Shown: piece after piece, positions 12,101 to 18,715 of the stretch
How positions within the stretch are numbered: the first letter of the stretch is position 1
Layout of the letters: each line of letters opens with the position of its first letter
Assembly (NCBI GenBank): GCA_903863295.1
Contig: CAIPBM010000018.1
Location: 1 to 42,953 of the forward strand
DNA from: an uncultured Verrucomicrobiota bacterium
GTDB taxonomy: Bacteria > Verrucomicrobiota > Verrucomicrobiia > Methylacidiphilales > UBA1321
Direction: 5' to 3'
Length of the DNA stretch: 42,953 bases
The notes under the pieces: generated by a model
The model's database searches: none
The model's input: the letters and a program-made list of their open reading frames with translations, nothing else
Told to the model about the DNA's origin: nothing
Translations under genes and position numbers: made by a program

Positions 12101-14627
12101 GACGCTGGTCGAATTCGGCGGCGGTGATGTCGCCGTGCGCGCGGGTAACGATATCAACGCCGGAGCCTATTATGTCGAGCGCGGGCAGGGGACACTCGCG
12201 GCGGAAAATAGCATCGTCACCAACCAGACCCGCTCCGCCTCGCTCGGCGCGATTTCCCTTCCCGCTAGTATTAATAATACCCAAACGTGGCTGCCCACCA
12301 CCCTTTTTCTCGGCAAGGGCAGCTTCGATGTCACTGCCCAAAATGATCTCCTCCTTGGTCCGGTGGCCAATCCCTTCCTCCTGCCTCAGGGAGTGGCCAA
12401 CACCTACTGGGACAAGACCTATTTCTCAACCTACGCCACGACCGACTCCGTCAATGTTACTGCTTTGACGGGAAACGTCACCTTACGGGAAAATGCGACC
12501 CTCACTGCCGCAAGTAGCTCGACACCGTTGCTCCAAATCTGGCTACAGGCCGTCGATCTCCTGTCCACAAACCCACGCTCAGTTTCCTCCTATCAACCTT
12601 GGTTGAGAACGACGGAAACCAGCGTCGCTCCCTTCGCCATCGTTGATGCCATTTCACCGCCCACTCTCGACGTCACCGCCTTTTCCGGAGATCTCGATGT
12701 GGTGGGTAACCTCAATCTTTCGCCTTCCCCCAGCGGAACTTTGAACCTTGTTGTTGCCGGCTCCATTAACGCGCTGCAGCCAAATGGCGTCACCAATGTC
12801 ATCAATGGAATTGCCAACCAGGAAGCATGGATCTCGAGCACGATTGACCTTTCCGACGCCGACTCCACCTCCATTCCCGGGGTAACTTCTCCCTATGCCT
12901 ATCAGGTCGTGGCGGGGACCTTTCCGGCGGCGGCACTCACAACAGGTGGCTCCATCCGCGTGAACGGGGTCGCGGTTCCCGTCAGGCTCACTCTTTCGTT
13001 TATCAGCAGCCTCTTTGGTGAATCGGGTTCAACCGAAGGCACCTTCGGGGTTCTCCAGACCAAATTAAAACTTCATGCTTCCGTCAACGGCGCTCCGCTT
13101 CATGCCGCCGAAACCAACCCCGTCCATCTCTACGCGAAAAATGGCGATATCTCGGGCCTGACCCTCTTCTCCTCCACCGACGCCCGAATCATTGCGGGTC
13201 AGGACATCACCGACATTGCTCTCTATCTTCAGAACAATAACCCGGGTGATGTTAGCCTGGTCTCCGCGGGCCGCGATCTCATCGCGTATGATGCCAATTC
13301 GCCCCTTCGCGTTGATGCATTGGCGACCGGGAACGCACTCAATTTGGGTAGCACCACGCTTGCCGGTGACATCCAGATCAGTGGCCCCGGAACCCTGGAA
13401 GTGCTGGCCGGGCGCGATCTCAATCTTGGCGCTGGCCCAAGTAATTCTGATGGCACGGGTGTGGGTATCAGTAGCATCGGCAACAACCGTAACCCAGCTC
13501 TCCCCTTTGCCGGAGCTGATATCATCGCCATGGCCGGTATCGGTGCCTCTGCCGGTCTCGACGCCAGCCAGCTCCAGTTCACCAATACTAGCCACACCGG
13601 CTTCACCGATTTGTTCCTCGATCCCGCCACCGGTGGTACCGAAGCCGCCCGCTATCTTCCCGATCTGGGTACTCTCATGGGTCTTCCTTCCTCCGATTCC
13701 AACGCTCAAATCTGGGCTGCCTTCAGTCAGTTGCCGTCTGAGCAGCAGGATGGCCTCGCCCTCAATATCTTTGATCTCGTCCTCCGCGACGCAGGCCGGG
13801 ATCACAATGCCTCCAGTGACCCGGCCGCCCTCAGCTACGCCGCCGGGTTCGCCGCCATCGCTGCCCTCCTGCCGGGTAACTCCTGGCAAGGCGATCTCTC
13901 GCTCACCTCCCGTGAAATCAAGACGACCAACGGCGGCAATATCAACCTTCTTGTCCCTGGCGGCACCGTGAACGTCGGCGTGAATGTCGCCGGGGCGGAA
14001 GTGGCCGACCAGGGCATCCTCACGGAGGATGGCGGCAATATCTCCATCGTGGCCAAGGGCGATGTCAATGTCGGCACCTCCCGCATCTTCACTCTCCATG
14101 GCGGTAACGAAATCATTTGGTCGAGCGTCGGCAATATCGATGCCGGCGCGTCGTCGAAGACCGTCCAGTCTGCCCCGCCCACCCGCGTGCTCGTCGATCC
14201 CCAAAGCGGCTCGGTTGAGACCGACCTCGCGGGCCTCTCAACCGGCGGTGGTATCGGCGTGCTGGAGACCCTCGCCGGAGTTCCCCCGGCCGATGTCGAT
14301 CTGATTGCCCCGAATGGGATCGTCAATGCCGGTGATGCCGGTATCCGCGTCTCCGGCAATCTCAACATCGCCGCCGTGCAGGTGCTCAACGCCGGTAATA
14401 TTCAGGTCGGCGGAAAATCATCCGGCGTCCCCACCGTCTCCGGCCCCAACATCGCCGGGCTCAGCGCCGCTTCCAATGCCGCTGGCTCCGCCACCGGCGC
14501 GGCCAACGATACCACCAACGCCGCGCGCAACCGCGCCATGGCTCAAGCCTCCGCGCAGGATATCCCCTCCCTCATCACCGTGGAGGTGCTCGGCTACGGC
14601 GGTGGCGACGGCGACAATCTCAACTAA
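3165..14627 (+). CDS. Giant filamentous haemagglutinin-family exoprotein (two-partner secretion TpsA type)
   Basis: This is a 3820-residue secreted beta-helical protein, probably an adhesin or surface filament. A Sec signal peptide covers residues 1-25 (ending APTFAQ). A TPS/haemagglutinin activity domain follows at about 120-270, with NWSTFNVGK (from N159) and the hallmark NQNGIIFGG (214-222). The long middle is Ser/Thr/Gly/Asn-rich with repeated beta-helix turns of the form GG-S-x-T/S-I/L-x-A. The last 230 residues (about 3590-3820, GGNINLLVPGGTVNVG through AGDAGIRVSGNLNIAAVQV) match the DUF3739 pattern found at the end of many such exoproteins. I see no CdiA toxin domain, VENN motif or PEP-CTERM anchor. 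The partner transporter (TpsB, FhaC/ShlB type) is not in the window. A structured leader lies upstream. Confidence 0.93.
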   Translation: MRRSAPFIGLLGVLLLMEPAPTFAQSRLFSTGGGSGSSAHSTSNSATSQTTTTATTVTASTVQNSALAQRAQASLQRSLASLNAAQAAQAAARAAALNLPSTVPNGLNLGGLVPDSGLKAPGIANPVTTWVNAKTPIQTQVNGQTIVTVTQTNQQALLNWSTFNVGKTTTLNFDQSGGGSNAGNWVAINKVAPNVAPSQILGNVTAQGQVYVLNQNGIIFGGSSQVNVGSLVASSLPINTNLVSRGLLNNPDLQFLFSQVDQSAGTQGPTPAFTPQGTASSPGSAPAPGSYGSNGGTVAQVDSAGNLSFVTASGKDGDVVVQAGAQLTSPTTSSHVGGKIALVGPNVANAGTISTPDGQTILAAGNQVGFAAHNENDPSLRGLDVYVGAVDSTSGTASNPGLIDSPRADIMMVGAAVNQNGVINSSTSVSLNGRVDLLADYKSTVTIPSGSSTPVITPTASGTVTLGQGSLTEILPELSSTETAVGSQLALSSLVNIQGLKISFAQDALLLAPSASTPSDTTKPALGVGGVTLTSGVTLDAGSWLAYNGSNSFFNSTGQNAGEIDLAQGATIDVSGSQNVTASVSENIVSAQLLGTELANSPLQKDGPLRGQTVLIDLRQTGVNADGSVWVGTPLADVSGYVNLVQHTVGELTTSGGTVSLSAGGAVNLASGSTVNVSGGWINYQGGLVQTTKVVSGGQVIDISKAMPDLVYDGVYTGYTATSAKWGITQTYANSLVSGPQYQAGYIQGGSGGSLAITAPLMSVSGNLYGNTVSGANQRSSYSQLKSTYNSATFLPTVLATQAQPQASTLVLSFQAQNPDVSGYPTYSPTPAKIDFGTSRQVGDLVLTPDLINSNGFGNFTINNGDGSIFVPSDVSLTSSPGGSITFNAANIDIEGSLTAVGGTLSFSTYNYSPYADGNSPYTGDPLIDTPPVDPTRGKFQLGSGASLNVAGLVIDDRSISATAGTVPLFTSGGSVSINAFSANLATGSSINVSGGAEVSNTNKTTYGSGGAITIKAGQDPNLQSLVGGSLTLGSSLQGYSGAKGGSLTIQAPLIQIGGVAADPVNTLLLSPDFFSQGGFASFTLDGMGEVAPNQADSSLFLPGVSIAAGTTLQPKVQSWAASLTSNGIVLNTTTYSLASQRTPVSLNFDAIGVVNFGGSTVVRGDFVLGANTLIQTDPQGNVSLQGDTVQVLGKVVAPGGTISVVGAKNSSTLLYADQFNPLVTVDLAAGSLLSTAGVVLPTYNKYGFNTGSVLNGGSIKVTGNILAETGSVLDVSGTSGILDVAPTQTGGVNRVFAPAYVPQQVDSSGGSITLTGGQELVSAATIRGGAGGPSAQGGSLTVSSSRFDPTQGQVATTPLDITLDVTQGVLPYTASGLGQIVTVDGTMAALGYFNADSFNTSGLDSLTLSGTVQFSGPVTINANRSLTVGSSGIIYADDKVQLTAPYVKLGQAFLGPLTLAQQALPIFTDSESNAVAIAPSTGTGNITVTANSLIDVGNLSLQNIGNLNLVATGADIRGDGTLDVAGNISLTAGQIYPTTAATFTIAAHDQGGIAGSVTISASGSRQLPLSAGGTLNIYATDITQGGTLSAPIGTINLGSGVTSASPVDPLNGLAFDSTQNLKLTSGSLTSVSAVDPVTGQDLTIPYGTLLDGVSWIDPAQNNITVAGNSANAVPDKAINVSAVNVTDQAGATIDISGGGDIYAYRFVSGTGGTKDILASTTSFAIIPGYAANYAPYYSSSDYVNTSLAMGSQVYLSASSGLPAGVYTLLPARYALLPGAYLITQLSEAPPATATTQPDGSSVVSGYRFNGLDKTQTAAPLLASFEVDSPSVVHSRAEYDGYSANTFLKQSAATQGISVRLPVDAGQLVLAATKTMTLQGSVLSQTPSGGLGSQVDIASPSNILISGPNTDLSQVPANTLVLDSSALSAFGADSLLVGGYRTSTAAGDAVTVTTDQLTVDNNGTALTGPDVILASNQSLTLDAGADVEQSGTLSSSAGTLLLGNSTSAGSGDGILLRVSSDPSAQINRLGVDSTSGPSLSIGAGVKLSGSGLILDSTSATSLDSTASLSGDSVSINSGQISLVLDQSQPASGLVLSSDALNSLQSSARAVSLLSYSSIDLYEDGSGTIGSAADATGHYQVQSLALHAREIRGFDGGTVTINAQNVTLDNSAGGAVSSPVPSPVGGLVVNSGTLQIGGGSGSNTLSLEGYANVNLNASQGVLIAATTSAAKDSSGNPIQGSANLITSGNLQITTPLITGATAAHETITANGALTINASSTTASVTGGLGATLNLVGNTIVENSTIRLSSGSLSLNAQGDLTVGGTLDVGGTAQPYHDLTEYTSGGQLNLTSQTGSVILSSGSTVSVAANAGGGNAGSLAVSALAGQFINAGTINGRGGVSGQGGKFTLDVATLTGGNVQPLDSTLNADGFIQSISIRDRTDANVLVSGNVRASSYTLSADQGSITVNGTIDASNVAATDSLSHAILIGGTIDLEAAGSVTLASGATLTVAAQNFSNAGKGGAVTLAAGSETNGTFSTSAVVDIQAGSTIDLSVASATGASQTAGDFTGTLHLRAPQIADNSDLQINPVNGTILNASSIVVEGYALFDASADGSIDNQEANVYANGQTFAGNSAAILNRLFNPLTHSNSAALQAVTDIAPGAEIINTTGDLTLASDWDLSQFRFGPQNTAGILTLRAAGNLIFQGSLSDGFTDPTYTATLLTQNTALPLNAQSWTYHLVAGADFNAADFHQVLPITETYDPTTGLAIPGTASGSLELGNFVTQNNGNPISLNGETGTALDGYYQVIRTGTGDIDIATSGDVLLQNQFATIYTAGVALTDPTLSGAFDVPILQIGGTDYYPAQYSLAGGNVTISAQGNIAHVTQNNSGNVVLDSEKELPNNWLYRRGYVNTAGQFDATANGDIGSTSWWIDFSNFFEGVGALGGGNVTLTAGHDVSNVDAVAPTNARMTYQTTTGDTLAADQTLVEFGGGDVAVRAGNDINAGAYYVERGQGTLAAENSIVTNQTRSASLGAISLPASINNTQTWLPTTLFLGKGSFDVTAQNDLLLGPVANPFLLPQGVANTYWDKTYFSTYATTDSVNVTALTGNVTLRENATLTAASSSTPLLQIWLQAVDLLSTNPRSVSSYQPWLRTTETSVAPFAIVDAISPPTLDVTAFSGDLDVVGNLNLSPSPSGTLNLVVAGSINALQPNGVTNVINGIANQEAWISSTIDLSDADSTSIPGVTSPYAYQVVAGTFPAAALTTGGSIRVNGVAVPVRLTLSFISSLFGESGSTEGTFGVLQTKLKLHASVNGAPLHAAETNPVHLYAKNGDISGLTLFSSTDARIIAGQDITDIALYLQNNNPGDVSLVSAGRDLIAYDANSPLRVDALATGNALNLGSTTLAGDIQISGPGTLEVLAGRDLNLGAGPSNSDGTGVGISSIGNNRNPALPFAGADIIAMAGIGASAGLDASQLQFTNTSHTGFTDLFLDPATGGTEAARYLPDLGTLMGLPSSDSNAQIWAAFSQLPSEQQDGLALNIFDLVLRDAGRDHNASSDPAALSYAAGFAAIAALLPGNSWQGDLSLTSREIKTTNGGNINLLVPGGTVNVGVNVAGAEVADQGILTEDGGNISIVAKGDVNVGTSRIFTLHGGNEIIWSSVGNIDAGASSKTVQSAPPTRVLVDPQSGSVETDLAGLSTGGGIGVLETLAGVPPADVDLIAPNGIVNAGDAGIRVSGNLNIAAVQVLNAGNIQVGGKSSGVPTVSGPNIAGLSAASNAAGSATGAANDTTNAARNRAMAQASAQDIPSLITVEVLGYGGGDGDNLN

Positions 14628-14670
14628 AGAATGATCTATCCCAGCCCCAACCTCGCTTCGGTGAATTCTT

Positions 14671-14694
14671 GGAGGGACGACCTCCCGGTCGTCC
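14671..14694. repeat. Interspersed REP-like palindrome (GGACGACC / GGTCGTCC)
   Basis: GGACGACC (14675-14682) and GGTCGTCC (14687-14694) form a perfect 8-bp stem with a TCCC loop, preceded by GGAG. The motif GGAGGGACGACC...GGTCGTCC is a familiar intergenic repeat in verrucomicrobial genomes (recalled knowledge; not searched here). Its place 44 bases after the exoprotein stop suggests a REP-type element that may also stop transcription. Confidence 0.6.
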
Positions 14695-14760
14695 GCGCAC
14701 GCTCAGAAGACCAGCGCATCAAAACCGCAGTACCAAGGAAAACCTCCATGCATTTGAAGG

Positions 14761-14784
14761 TAGCCCGCGCTCTCCGTGCGCGGG
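14761..14784. repeat. Second GC-rich palindrome
   Basis: CCCGCGC (14764-14770) pairs perfectly with GCGCGGG (14778-14784) across a 7-nt loop. It is preceded by GTAG, another pattern seen in interspersed verrucomicrobial repeats. With the preceding palindrome it probably forms a compound repeat unit. Confidence 0.5.
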
Positions 14785-14849
14785 ATCGTCGCACCTAACG
14801 AGACAGCTCCAGGTGCACGCCATAATCGACGCCAGGAATCTAATTTAAA

Positions 14850-15018
14850 TAAAATTAAACCAATAGACTTAAAATTAAACGCAAGACTTGCAGATTTTTT
14901 GTCAGAGAATATGAAAATATAAGTATCTTTCCTAAATAGACTTAGAACGGTAATTTCGGAAATATTTTCGCTTAAACATATAAAGTCTATTGACTCACTT
15001 GTGTATTTCGATTACAAC
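14850..15018 (+). promoter_or_regulatory. Promoter and repeated operator-like motifs upstream of the PEP-CTERM gene
   Basis: A sigma-70-like promoter is visible: TTGACT (14990-14995), a 17-nt spacer and TACAAC (15013-15018), about 50 bases before the ATG. AATAGACTT occurs at 14862-14870 and 14935-14943, and its inverse AAGTCTATT at 14983-14991, where it overlaps the -35 box. TAAAATTAAAC also occurs twice, at 14850-14860 and 14870-14880, exactly 20 bp apart. This layout suggests a regulator binding site. Confidence 0.45.
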
Positions 15019-15071
15019 GCTTTAATCAAAGTGGAGTAGTCCTCAACCCAAACCCAAACAGAAAGAAACAA

Positions 15072-15878
15072 ATGAAACTAACGAAAAAAACTTCCGTGCT
15101 CTTGGCTGTCGCCTTGGCTGCGGTTTTAAGCTCGTCTGCCTACGCGCAGAATGTCTTCAACCAGGGAGATTTGCTCATCGGCTTTGAGCAAGCTGGCAAC
15201 GCTTCAAACTACGTCGTCGATCTCGGCAACTTCAGCCAATTCACGACAGGAACGGCCCTAACCTTTAACCTGTCGACAGCCGATCTGAGTGCTACGTTCG
15301 GCTCGACCTGGAATAGCAACAGCCAGACCAACCTGGTGCATTGGGGTGTCATTGGTAATGACTCAAACACCGATGACCTGTTCTATACCAAGGGCCGGAC
15401 GGTTGCCGGAACGCAATCTACTGCTCCAAACCGGCTAGCCTCTTCTAACCAGCAAGGAGTCGAATCTAACTTGGCTGGTCTCCAAACCGGAAGCTTTACC
15501 GGATTCAGCGGTTCGACGCCGTCAGCCGGAAGTACGTTAAGCTTGCAGGCCACGGTTCAGACTGCTGCTGATTCCAATAGCTGGTCAAGCGGAGATCCTC
15601 AAAACACCGGATTTGGTCTTGGCTCAAATATCGAGCAGTCAAAAACGAGCCTGACGGGGCCCACGAACTCGGTTCTTGACCTCTATGAGTCGGTTCCAAG
15701 AACTGCTGCTGGCCAAAAGGCAACCTACCTCGGGAATTTCACCCTAGATAGCAGCACGGGAACTCTCTCCTTCAACGTTGCTGTGGCCCCTGAGCCCTCA
15801 ACGCTTGGATTGATGGCACTCGGTTTCGCCTTCATGGCGGTCATTATTGTCCGTCGCAAAGGCGCCTCCAACCTCTAG
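15072..15878 (+). CDS. PEP-CTERM sorting domain protein
   Basis: Exported protein of 268 residues. The Sec signal peptide covers residues 1-25 (LLAVALAAVLSSSAYAQ). The end has the full PEP-CTERM tripartite signal: PEPS, a hydrophobic segment (LGLMALGFAFMAVIIV) and a basic tail (RRKGASNL). In this family the C-terminus is processed by an exosortase, and the proteins end up on the surface or in extracellular matrix; no exosortase gene is in the window. The central part is Ser/Thr/Asn-rich with no recognised catalytic motif. A purine stretch (AGAAAGAAA) before the ATG may serve as ribosome site. The AT-rich upstream region carries a promoter and repeated motifs. Family call is firm; individual role unknown. 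Confidence 0.9.
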   Translation: MKLTKKTSVLLAVALAAVLSSSAYAQNVFNQGDLLIGFEQAGNASNYVVDLGNFSQFTTGTALTFNLSTADLSATFGSTWNSNSQTNLVHWGVIGNDSNTDDLFYTKGRTVAGTQSTAPNRLASSNQQGVESNLAGLQTGSFTGFSGSTPSAGSTLSLQATVQTAADSNSWSSGDPQNTGFGLGSNIEQSKTSLTGPTNSVLDLYESVPRTAAGQKATYLGNFTLDSSTGTLSFNVAVAPEPSTLGLMALGFAFMAVIIVRRKGASNL

Positions 15879-15892
15879 GAAAACAAGTTTAG

Positions 15893-15921
15893 ACGCAACG
15901 GAACCCAGCGTTCCGCTGCGT
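15893..15921 (+). terminator. Hairpin after the PEP-CTERM gene
   Basis: ACGCAACGGAAC (15893-15904) pairs with GTTCCGCTGCGT (15910-15921) with one mismatch and a 5-nt loop, starting 15 bases after the stop. The T run is short (TTTAT), so termination may be partial and let transcription continue into the next gene. Confidence 0.55.
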
Positions 15922-15961
15922 TTATCGAAAACCTCAAAACCCAAAAAACTAAGATAGAAAA

Positions 15962-17320
15962 ATGAAAACTTCAAAACTACTTGCATTAACAGGCTTGTTG
16001 GCTGCCGGATTCGTCGGCTCGGCCTCCGCAGCCACCGAATATCTCTATATCGTTGGCGCGCCGGCTTACCGTTCCGAGACCATCAAAAGCATTAAGGACT
16101 ACATCGCTGCCAACTACCCCACGACTGGGGCCAATGCGGCAGGCGTTACCGCCGCCTACATCGCCAGTGGTACGGATTACACCACGGCCTCGGCGGTTCA
16201 GTGGCTGATTCCCAATATTTCTGCCGGTAACACTCTGGAAATCAACGCTTCGTTCACGGGCTCTACGGCTGGTGTGGAAGCTGTCTCAGCGGGGAATTTC
16301 ACCCAGAATTTCATCGCCAACGGAACTGGATCGGTCGCGAGCCCGAATCTCGCCGTACCGAAAGCATCGGTGAATGTGGCTTACCAGCCCGACGTGACTT
16401 TCTCGGATACCTTCCAGGCCACGACGCCTTGGTCGGGTTCATTTAAGTTCGCGACGACCTCCCCGTCAACCTTCTCTCCGGTCTATACGTTCTCGGACTT
16501 GAGCAGCTTCGCCACGACGGTGGGAATCGAACCTTTCGTCTGGGTCGGCAGCCACGGGTTGGCCGCCAAGGGCGTGACGAACATCACCACCTCTCAGGCA
16601 GCGCTCCTCTATAAATATGGCCGGCTTCCGCTCGCCTATTTCACCGGCAATAGCGCGGACGAATCCTCCTTCGTTTACGCACTCAGCCGCGATCCTGGAT
16701 CAGGTTCGCGCCTCGTGGCCGTTTCTGAAATTGGTGTCGGCGCCAAATCGGTCATCAAGACCTTCCAGCCTGTGGTCAGCGGTGCTACCGCGGATTCGGC
16801 TGGTAATTACGTGGGTGGAACGATTGCCGCACCGGCGTTGACGACCTCACCGGGATCAGTTGCACATCCCTCTTTCCCTTACTACCCGGCCGGGCAGATC
16901 AAGAGCACGACGGTCTATGATAGCAACGCGGGTGATACCGGGTATCCCAGCTTTGGCACGACAGACCAAACCGGCCTGCTCGCGGCGATTACGGCGACTC
17001 CACCTGCAGGTAGTTACTTCATCACCTACCTGGATATCGCTGACTCACTTGAAGCGGAAGGAAACGGAGCCCATGCAGAGCAACTGACCTATAATGGCAT
17101 CACTTACAGCACAACCGCTGTCCAGGAAGGCCTCTATACCTTCTGGGGTTACGAGAATGTCTTCCCCTCGGTGGCACTTAACAACGCCATCACTGGTACG
17201 CCTACGGATCAGTCGAACTTCCTCGTTGGAGTTCAAAACGCCTTCGAGCCTGCGATTTTGCCGACGGCTCTGAATGTGAATCGGACGGTCGATGGCGGCC
17301 CCGTTTTCAGGAACTACTAA
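15962..17320 (+). CDS. Secreted periplasmic-binding-protein-like (PstS-like) protein
   Basis: Exported protein of 452 residues with a clear Sec signal peptide (residues 1-23, ending VGSASAA). The mature part starts like a substrate-binding fold (YLYIVGAPAYRSETIKSI). Later segments recall PstS-type phosphate-binding proteins: a Gly/Ser-containing loop (NASFTGSTAGVEAVSAG), AALLYKYGRLPLAYFTGN, and SRDPGSGSR, comparable to the R-x-x-G-S-G-T loop of PstS. The similarity is weak and by eye, and no ABC transporter genes are adjacent, so phosphate uptake is not asserted. It lies 83 bases after the PEP-CTERM gene with only a weak terminator between them, so the two may share transcription. A strong hairpin follows at 17382-17411. 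Confidence 0.6.
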   Translation: MKTSKLLALTGLLAAGFVGSASAATEYLYIVGAPAYRSETIKSIKDYIAANYPTTGANAAGVTAAYIASGTDYTTASAVQWLIPNISAGNTLEINASFTGSTAGVEAVSAGNFTQNFIANGTGSVASPNLAVPKASVNVAYQPDVTFSDTFQATTPWSGSFKFATTSPSTFSPVYTFSDLSSFATTVGIEPFVWVGSHGLAAKGVTNITTSQAALLYKYGRLPLAYFTGNSADESSFVYALSRDPGSGSRLVAVSEIGVGAKSVIKTFQPVVSGATADSAGNYVGGTIAAPALTTSPGSVAHPSFPYYPAGQIKSTTVYDSNAGDTGYPSFGTTDQTGLLAAITATPPAGSYFITYLDIADSLEAEGNGAHAEQLTYNGITYSTTAVQEGLYTFWGYENVFPSVALNNAITGTPTDQSNFLVGVQNAFEPAILPTALNVNRTVDGGPVFRNY

Positions 17321-17381
17321 AGCAGCAACAAATCTCTTCTCCTTCGTTCTTTAGAGCGGAGGGTTGAAATGAAACAACCGG

Positions 17382-17411
17382 AACCAGCGCAGGTGAAAAC
17401 CTGCGCTGGTT
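17382..17411 (+). terminator. Strong intrinsic-type hairpin
   Basis: AACCAGCGCAGGT (17382-17394) and ACCTGCGCTGGTT (17399-17411) form a perfect 13-bp stem closed by a GAAA tetraloop. It lies 61 bases after the preceding stop. The T run is weak. It overlaps an in-frame 5' extension of the next reading frame, which argues that the next gene starts downstream at 17426. Confidence 0.75.
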
Positions 17412-17425
17412 TCCTGCGTTTACCG

Positions 17426-18220
17426 ATGCATCGCACCAGCCTTTTTTCAGCACGCATTCTCCACGCCGCGCGCCTCCTCGCCGTGACCGGTGCACTCTCT
17501 CTTTTCCTCGCTCTCCAGCCGCTCCCCGCCGACACCTCCATATCCACCGCAGCTTCCGCCCCCTCTTTCCCCTACGCCCTGGTCGGCGTCTCCCGCTTCG
17601 ACGGCGTCTCCTACGTCAACCTCCTCGACCGCCAGACCGGCGAGCACTGGCTCCTTGCCACCAACCAGCCGGTCAAGGGCCTGGTCCTCGACTCCGTGCT
17701 CACGGATAGTGCGACCTCCGGCCCTTCCGCCATCGTCCGCTACGCCGGCGAACCTCTCCTCCTCAAGCTCGACGGCAGCGCGACTCCCGCCTCCGCCACC
17801 TTGCCGCCCTCCGTCGTCCCTCCCTCGCCCTATCCGGTCAACTCAGCATCCAATGCCACCACTAACCTTCCCATCCAGCCGCCCGCCGGTGCGTCCCTCC
17901 CGCTCGTCTTCGCCGCCATCGATCCCAAGAAAATCACCCTGACCGCCGAGCAGCAACAGGAGCTGAATCAACTTCGCCAAGGCTTCCTCAACGCGGTCGG
18001 AGCCTCCACCTCCAATAATGCAACGACCGCTACGGCCACGGATCAGGCCAACTCAACAGCGAGTGCCTCCATCGCGCCAGCCACGACGCCCCTCGCAGCC
18101 GCATCCCTCAGGAATTGGACCAAGGCCCAGCAACAGAGCGACGATCTCTTCCGCATGCGCTTCGGCACCCAGGCCTTCCTCGCCTACCAGTTGGCCCTGG
18201 CGCCAAGCTCGACTCCGTAG
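17426..18220 (+). CDS. Secreted protein of unknown function, Pro/Ala/Ser-rich
   Basis: Predicted 264-residue exported protein. I start it at ATG 17426 rather than the in-frame ATG at 17369, because the longer version would run through the terminator hairpin. The shorter product begins with a normal signal peptide (LLAVTGALSLFLALQPLPA). After it comes a short folded-looking region (FPYALVGVSRFDGVSYVNLL, then DRQTGEHWLL), then Pro/Ser/Ala-rich linkers, a Gln-rich helical segment (LTAEQQQELNQLRQGFLNAV) and a C-terminal helix. The first region recalls small beta domains of secretion-pathway accessory proteins, but I recognise no family. It may belong functionally with the PEP-CTERM and PBP-like genes upstream. 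Confidence 0.65.
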   Translation: MHRTSLFSARILHAARLLAVTGALSLFLALQPLPADTSISTAASAPSFPYALVGVSRFDGVSYVNLLDRQTGEHWLLATNQPVKGLVLDSVLTDSATSGPSAIVRYAGEPLLLKLDGSATPASATLPPSVVPPSPYPVNSASNATTNLPIQPPAGASLPLVFAAIDPKKITLTAEQQQELNQLRQGFLNAVGASTSNNATTATATDQANSTASASIAPATTPLAAASLRNWTKAQQQSDDLFRMRFGTQAFLAYQLALAPSSTP

Positions 18221-18344
18221 AGAAGCGCCCCGGGTAGTCGGGAAAAGCTCCCGGTTGACCGTTGGAAGCAAGGACACACATTGTCGACGCAAAAGGGTTG
18301 ATTCTCCCCGCGAGACATGATTTACTCCCACCTCCCACCACTAT

Positions 18345-18416
18345 TCCGAAGTAGCTCAGTGGTAGAGCGGTCGGCTGTTAACCGATTGGTCGTAGGTTCG
18401 AGCCCTACCTTCGGAG
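18345..18416 (+). tRNA. tRNA-Asn (GTT)
   Basis: The acceptor stem TCCGAAG (18345-18351) pairs with CTTCGGA (18409-18415), with discriminator G at 18416. The anticodon loop CTGTTAA (18375-18381) gives anticodon GTT at 18377-18379. The T arm has GTAGG-TTCGAGC-CCTAC. CCA is not encoded, unlike the tRNA-Phe further on. Confidence 0.97.
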
Positions 18417-18715
18417 CCCTTTTGTAAGTTCCCTTTTACAAAAGCTTGGCTTTCGGCGGCAGGGTCAAGATGGCCCACTGCCAGCAAAACGCGTTTTTTC
18501 GCGCGCTCGTTGATACTCTACGGCCACTCTGCGCACGAGCGCAGGCCATCTCCACCCATTAGCGCTTTACTTAGTGTGGTCTGATTCCTCAGTTGGACTT
18601 TCGAAAAGTTCCCCTCTAGGAGTAGAATCCTGCTTAATTCGGGCTTTTATATTGGACGTTTACATAGCTGCTCGTTCTTCAGTAAAATATGTCCACTTAT
18701 ATCGTCCTCCCCCCT
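18417..18715. promoter_or_regulatory. Intergenic region after tRNA-Asn with a hairpin and a promoter for the DUF4239 gene
   Basis: CTTTTGTAA (18419-18427) pairs with TTACAAAAG (18436-18444), a 9-bp hairpin directly after the tRNA that may mark its 3' end. Near the next gene, TTTACA (18659-18664), an 18-nt spacer and TAAAAT (18683-18688) form a sigma-70-like promoter. It would start transcription near 18695, downstream of the ATG at 18689. Nothing else gene-like is seen between them. Confidence 0.4.

Larger units (their letters stand above)
14628..15071. other. Intergenic region: palindromic repeats, then an AT-rich control region
   Basis: No gene is supported in these 444 bases. The first half is GC-rich and carries two palindromes (14675-14694, 14764-14784). 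Composition changes abruptly near 14840 to AT-rich sequence with repeated short motifs and a promoter for the PEP-CTERM gene. Confidence 0.7.
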
